Shown: positions 61,943 to 64,000 of the stretch, one piece after another
How positions within the stretch are numbered: position 1 is the first letter of the stretch
Layout: the number at the start of each line of letters is the position of its first letter
Source of the DNA: Desulfosediminicola ganghwensis
Lineage (GTDB): Bacteria > Desulfobacterota > Desulfobulbia > Desulfobulbales > Desulfocapsaceae
Direction of reading: 5' to 3'
Assembly (NCBI RefSeq): GCF_005116675.2
Contig: NZ_CP050699.1
Span: forward strand, 2,503,001-2,567,000
DNA length: 64,000 nucleotides
Notes under the pieces: generated by a model
Told to the model about the DNA's origin: nothing
What the model saw: only the letters and a program-made list of their open reading frames with translations
Database searches by the model: none
Program-made: the position numbers and the translations under genes

Positions 61943-63133
61943 ATGTTGCGCCGAAACGCATGGGTGTTGGTGTGTGTGTTGTTCTACACTGTTGCGCCGC
62001 AGTGGTCGCATTTTGCCGCAACGGCCAACATCGCAGAGACTCCAGCTCAGACTGATCAGACTATCCCTGTTGCCGCTATTTTTTCACGTACCGGTTTTGC
62101 CGCTGTTCATAATACCTTGCTTATAGAAGTTACCAAAATGACGGTCGATCAGATCAATCAGCGAGGTGGCGTGTTGGGAAAGCAGCTTGAGCTGCTGCTG
62201 CTTGATAACGCTTCGACACCTATAGGTTCGAAAAAGGCCGCACTGAAGGCTATCGAACTCGGGGCAGTTGCAGTGATCGGTGCCCATTGGAGTTCGCACT
62301 CTCTTGCCATGGCTCCGACCTTGCAGAAAGCCGGTATACCCATGATCAGCCCTGCCTCCACACATCCTGAAGTTACCCTTGGCCGGGATTATGTGTTTCG
62401 GGCCTGTTTTATGGATGTCATGCAGGGAGAAGCCATGGCGCGCTTTGCAACCAGCAATCTTGGTCTGGAATCAGTGGTGATTCTTAGAAATGTAGATGAG
62501 GTGTATTGCACTAAACTGGCCGATTTTTTTCTCTACGCATTTTTAAATCAAGGCGGCGAGGTCCTTTACGATGCTTCCTATCGTGGCTTAGCCACAGATT
62601 TTTCCGAGATCATCAGCGAAATATTAGAATTGCAACCTGACGCTGTGTATATACCCGGCTACACCAGGGATACTGCACTGTTTATGAAGCAGGCTCGAAA
62701 ACAGGGGGTTAAAGCTATCTTTCTGGGTGGTGATGGTTGGGACATGCTCGAAAGGCTCATTGCTGATGCGGTGGAAGGCAGCTATCAGACCGTTCACTGG
62801 CACCCCGACGTACCGTATCGGGTCAATAGTGATTTTAAGGAGTTGTACAAAGAAAACACCGGCAATGAGTTGAACAGTTTTACCGCTCCTCTTGCTTATG
62901 ACTCTGTAAATATGTTGGCTACGGCAATTGAGAAGGCGGGGGAGGCTGATCCTGTCAAAATACGTGACGCCCTGGCAACCATGCAGGATTTTGAAGGGGC
63001 CACCGGAACATGGTCTTTTGATGAACAGGGAAATCCCAAGGGGAAGAAGGTTATAATCGCCACCTATAGAAATGGCGAAATTCAGTTTTTGGATGTCGTA
63101 GAGCCTTATGTTGTGCCGGGAGAACTTGAATAA
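61943..63133 (+). CDS. Periplasmic substrate-binding protein (branched-chain amino acid type)
   Basis: 396 residues with signal peptide; ATG 61943 follows GGAGGAGGGTAG. Type 1 periplasmic binding fold of the LivJ class: PVAAIFSRTGFAAVHNT, INQRGGVLGKQLELLLLDN, IGAHWSSHSLAMAPTLQKAG, IPMISPASTHPEVT and FTAPLAYDSVNMLATAIEKA. Binds a small organic ligand. No permease or ATPase genes follow; instead a sensor kinase gene follows 41 bases later, so this protein may feed a signal to that kinase. Confidence 0.9.
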   Translation: MLRRNAWVLVCVLFYTVAPQWSHFAATANIAETPAQTDQTIPVAAIFSRTGFAAVHNTLLIEVTKMTVDQINQRGGVLGKQLELLLLDNASTPIGSKKAALKAIELGAVAVIGAHWSSHSLAMAPTLQKAGIPMISPASTHPEVTLGRDYVFRACFMDVMQGEAMARFATSNLGLESVVILRNVDEVYCTKLADFFLYAFLNQGGEVLYDASYRGLATDFSEIISEILELQPDAVYIPGYTRDTALFMKQARKQGVKAIFLGGDGWDMLERLIADAVEGSYQTVHWHPDVPYRVNSDFKELYKENTGNELNSFTAPLAYDSVNMLATAIEKAGEADPVKIRDALATMQDFEGATGTWSFDEQGNPKGKKVIIATYRNGEIQFLDVVEPYVVPGELE

Positions 63134-63174
63134 GTTGTTCCCGGGGACTGGATTCTTTTATTGCATGTGAGGAT

Positions 63175-64000
63175 ATGAGGAAACCGACAATTTCACTGAG
63201 GTTGCCACTTAAAATCAACCTGGCAATGATCTCGACTATGCTGGCTATTGCATTGGTCTTCCTGGCTTTTGTCTATCCGCTTGAGGGGAGAAGAACAAAA
63301 GATCAGATCGGGCGAGTTCAAGTATTGCTGGAGACTATATATCAACAGCGAAAAGACGATTTTGCCAATGCCTTCTTCTCAGATCAGCACCTGATAATGG
63401 TGCTGACTATTCAGGAGATCAGTAAAACGGTCGAGGAGATAGATAATGTCTGTATTTATCTCGGTGAAGGGGCGGTGCAATATTGCACAGGTAAAAATCA
63501 AGGTCCTCCGGATGAGTTGAGTCGTCTGGCGTCAGGCAGCACTACCGCCTTTATGGAATATGATGTAGATGATCAGCATATGGCAGGTTTTCTCGGTGCG
63601 ATAGATGTGATTGGTGAACGGGCTGGTTACCTTGCTATCTACTACGATCTCACCGATATCAAGAGTGAAAATTTTCGCATGATGTTTATCTTCGGAGGGC
63701 TGTTTCTATTGGGGCTGGGCGGAGTTATCCTGCTTTTGAACCTGTTCTTGTTCAACTCAATTATCAGGCCATTAGAATATCTGGGCGAAGGTATTCGGCG
63801 GGTGGCAGACGGTGATCTTGGTAAAACTGTCCCCCTGCTGGGCAATGACGAAATCTGCAACATCGGAAAGTCGTTCAATAATATGTCGAGAAGACTGTTA
63901 AGCAGCCGTGTAGAGCTTGACCGGCACCAACTGCACCTGGCTGATCTGGTGCGGGATCGTACCGATGAACTGCAGTCGGCAAAGGATCAGGCTGAACAGG
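63175..64000 (+). CDS. HAMP-domain sensor kinase, 5' part, runs off the window
   Basis: 275 residues are visible from ATG 63175. Transmembrane helix one (INLAMISTMLAIALVFLAFV), a periplasmic sensor region of about 140 residues, helix two (FIFGGLFLLGLGGVILLLNLF), a HAMP domain (NSIIRPLEYLGEGIRRVADG) and a signalling coiled coil ending RTDELQSAKDQAEQ, the junction that normally leads into HisKA. Kinase domains lie beyond base 64000. Paired with the binding-protein gene just upstream; a periplasmic ligand-sensing pair is a plausible role. Confidence 0.85.
   Translation, partial: MRKPTISLRLPLKINLAMISTMLAIALVFLAFVYPLEGRRTKDQIGRVQVLLETIYQQRKDDFANAFFSDQHLIMVLTIQEISKTVEEIDNVCIYLGEGAVQYCTGKNQGPPDELSRLASGSTTAFMEYDVDDQHMAGFLGAIDVIGERAGYLAIYYDLTDIKSENFRMMFIFGGLFLLGLGGVILLLNLFLFNSIIRPLEYLGEGIRRVADGDLGKTVPLLGNDEICNIGKSFNNMSRRLLSSRVELDRHQLHLADLVRDRTDELQSAKDQAEQ

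Overview
The window looks like chromosome from a Gram-negative, respiratory bacterium, most likely Desulfobacterota (Desulfobulbales-like). That placement is inference from gene content: a Rieske/cytochrome b complex with an octaheme cytochrome, an iron-sulfur flavoprotein, a CoA-disulfide reductase/rhodanese fusion, sulfatases, and many PAS/HAMP sensor proteins. No rRNA, tRNA or CRISPR array was seen.

Layout. 1-6.1 kb: tail of an unknown gene, an aldo/keto reductase-like gene, a TPR lipoprotein/exported protein, a PepSY-type membrane protein and a hybrid histidine kinase. 6.2-8.4 kb: a small exported protein, then an ECF sigma factor operon with a membrane partner and a Spy/CnrR-like periplasmic protein. 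8.4-12.5 kb: outer-membrane barrel protein, PafA-like phosphatase and an arylsulfatase. 12.7-16.9 kb: cytochrome b, Rieske protein and an octaheme cytochrome with HEAT/TPR tail, in one operon. 17.2-18.8 kb: KefC-type antiporter.

19.3-33.1 kb is the accessory heart of the window: an AT-rich integron gene-cassette array. Small genes, nearly all on the + strand, alternate with about fourteen attC-like palindromes. Cassettes encode membrane proteins, a DUF6155 protein, a NUDIX hydrolase, a diheme cytochrome c, a DHCW-motif cupin, methyltransferase, GNAT acetyltransferase, pentapeptide-repeat protein, NagZ-like GH3 enzyme and DUF1499 lipoprotein. The array has been hit by an IS91-family element with its companion tyrosine recombinase (which carries a -1 frameshift exactly on an A_AAA_AAG slippery heptamer), by a complete IS4-family element (9-bp target duplication inside the GNAT cassette), and by a group II intron-like fragment sitting against an attC. 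No intact integron integrase lies next to the array. A 98-residue fragment resembling the N-terminal domain of an integron integrase lies 16 kb away at 49.5 kb, followed by possible cassette debris.

34.3-49.4 kb returns to core-type genes: methyltransferase, potassium channel with RCK domain, PAS-PAS-SpoIIE phosphatase, Isf-type flavoprotein divergent from nothing but next to a GlxA-type regulator and an isochorismatase-family hydrolase, SLC13 transporter, unknown membrane protein, SRPBCC-epimerase fusion, and a CoA-disulfide reductase-rhodanese / thioesterase / metallo-beta-lactamase operon. 49.5-53 kb is a graveyard: integrase fragment, isoprenylcysteine methyltransferase-like gene, ISXO2 remnant, LEA14-like lipoprotein, and an unknown gene fragment.

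53.0-59.7 kb is a complete leucine-degradation (liu) operon: isovaleryl-CoA dehydrogenase, methylcrotonyl-CoA carboxylase beta, methylglutaconyl-CoA hydratase, methylcrotonyl-CoA carboxylase alpha, HMG-CoA lyase, closed by a strong hairpin. 60-64 kb: a PfkB sugar kinase, a small split membrane/coiled-coil protein, a branched-chain amino-acid-type binding protein and the start of a HAMP sensor kinase that runs off the window.

Several genes carry single-base frame breaks (about 9.12, 24.77, 26.06 and 61.35 kb). Some may be assembly errors and this should be kept in mind when judging individual pseudogene calls.
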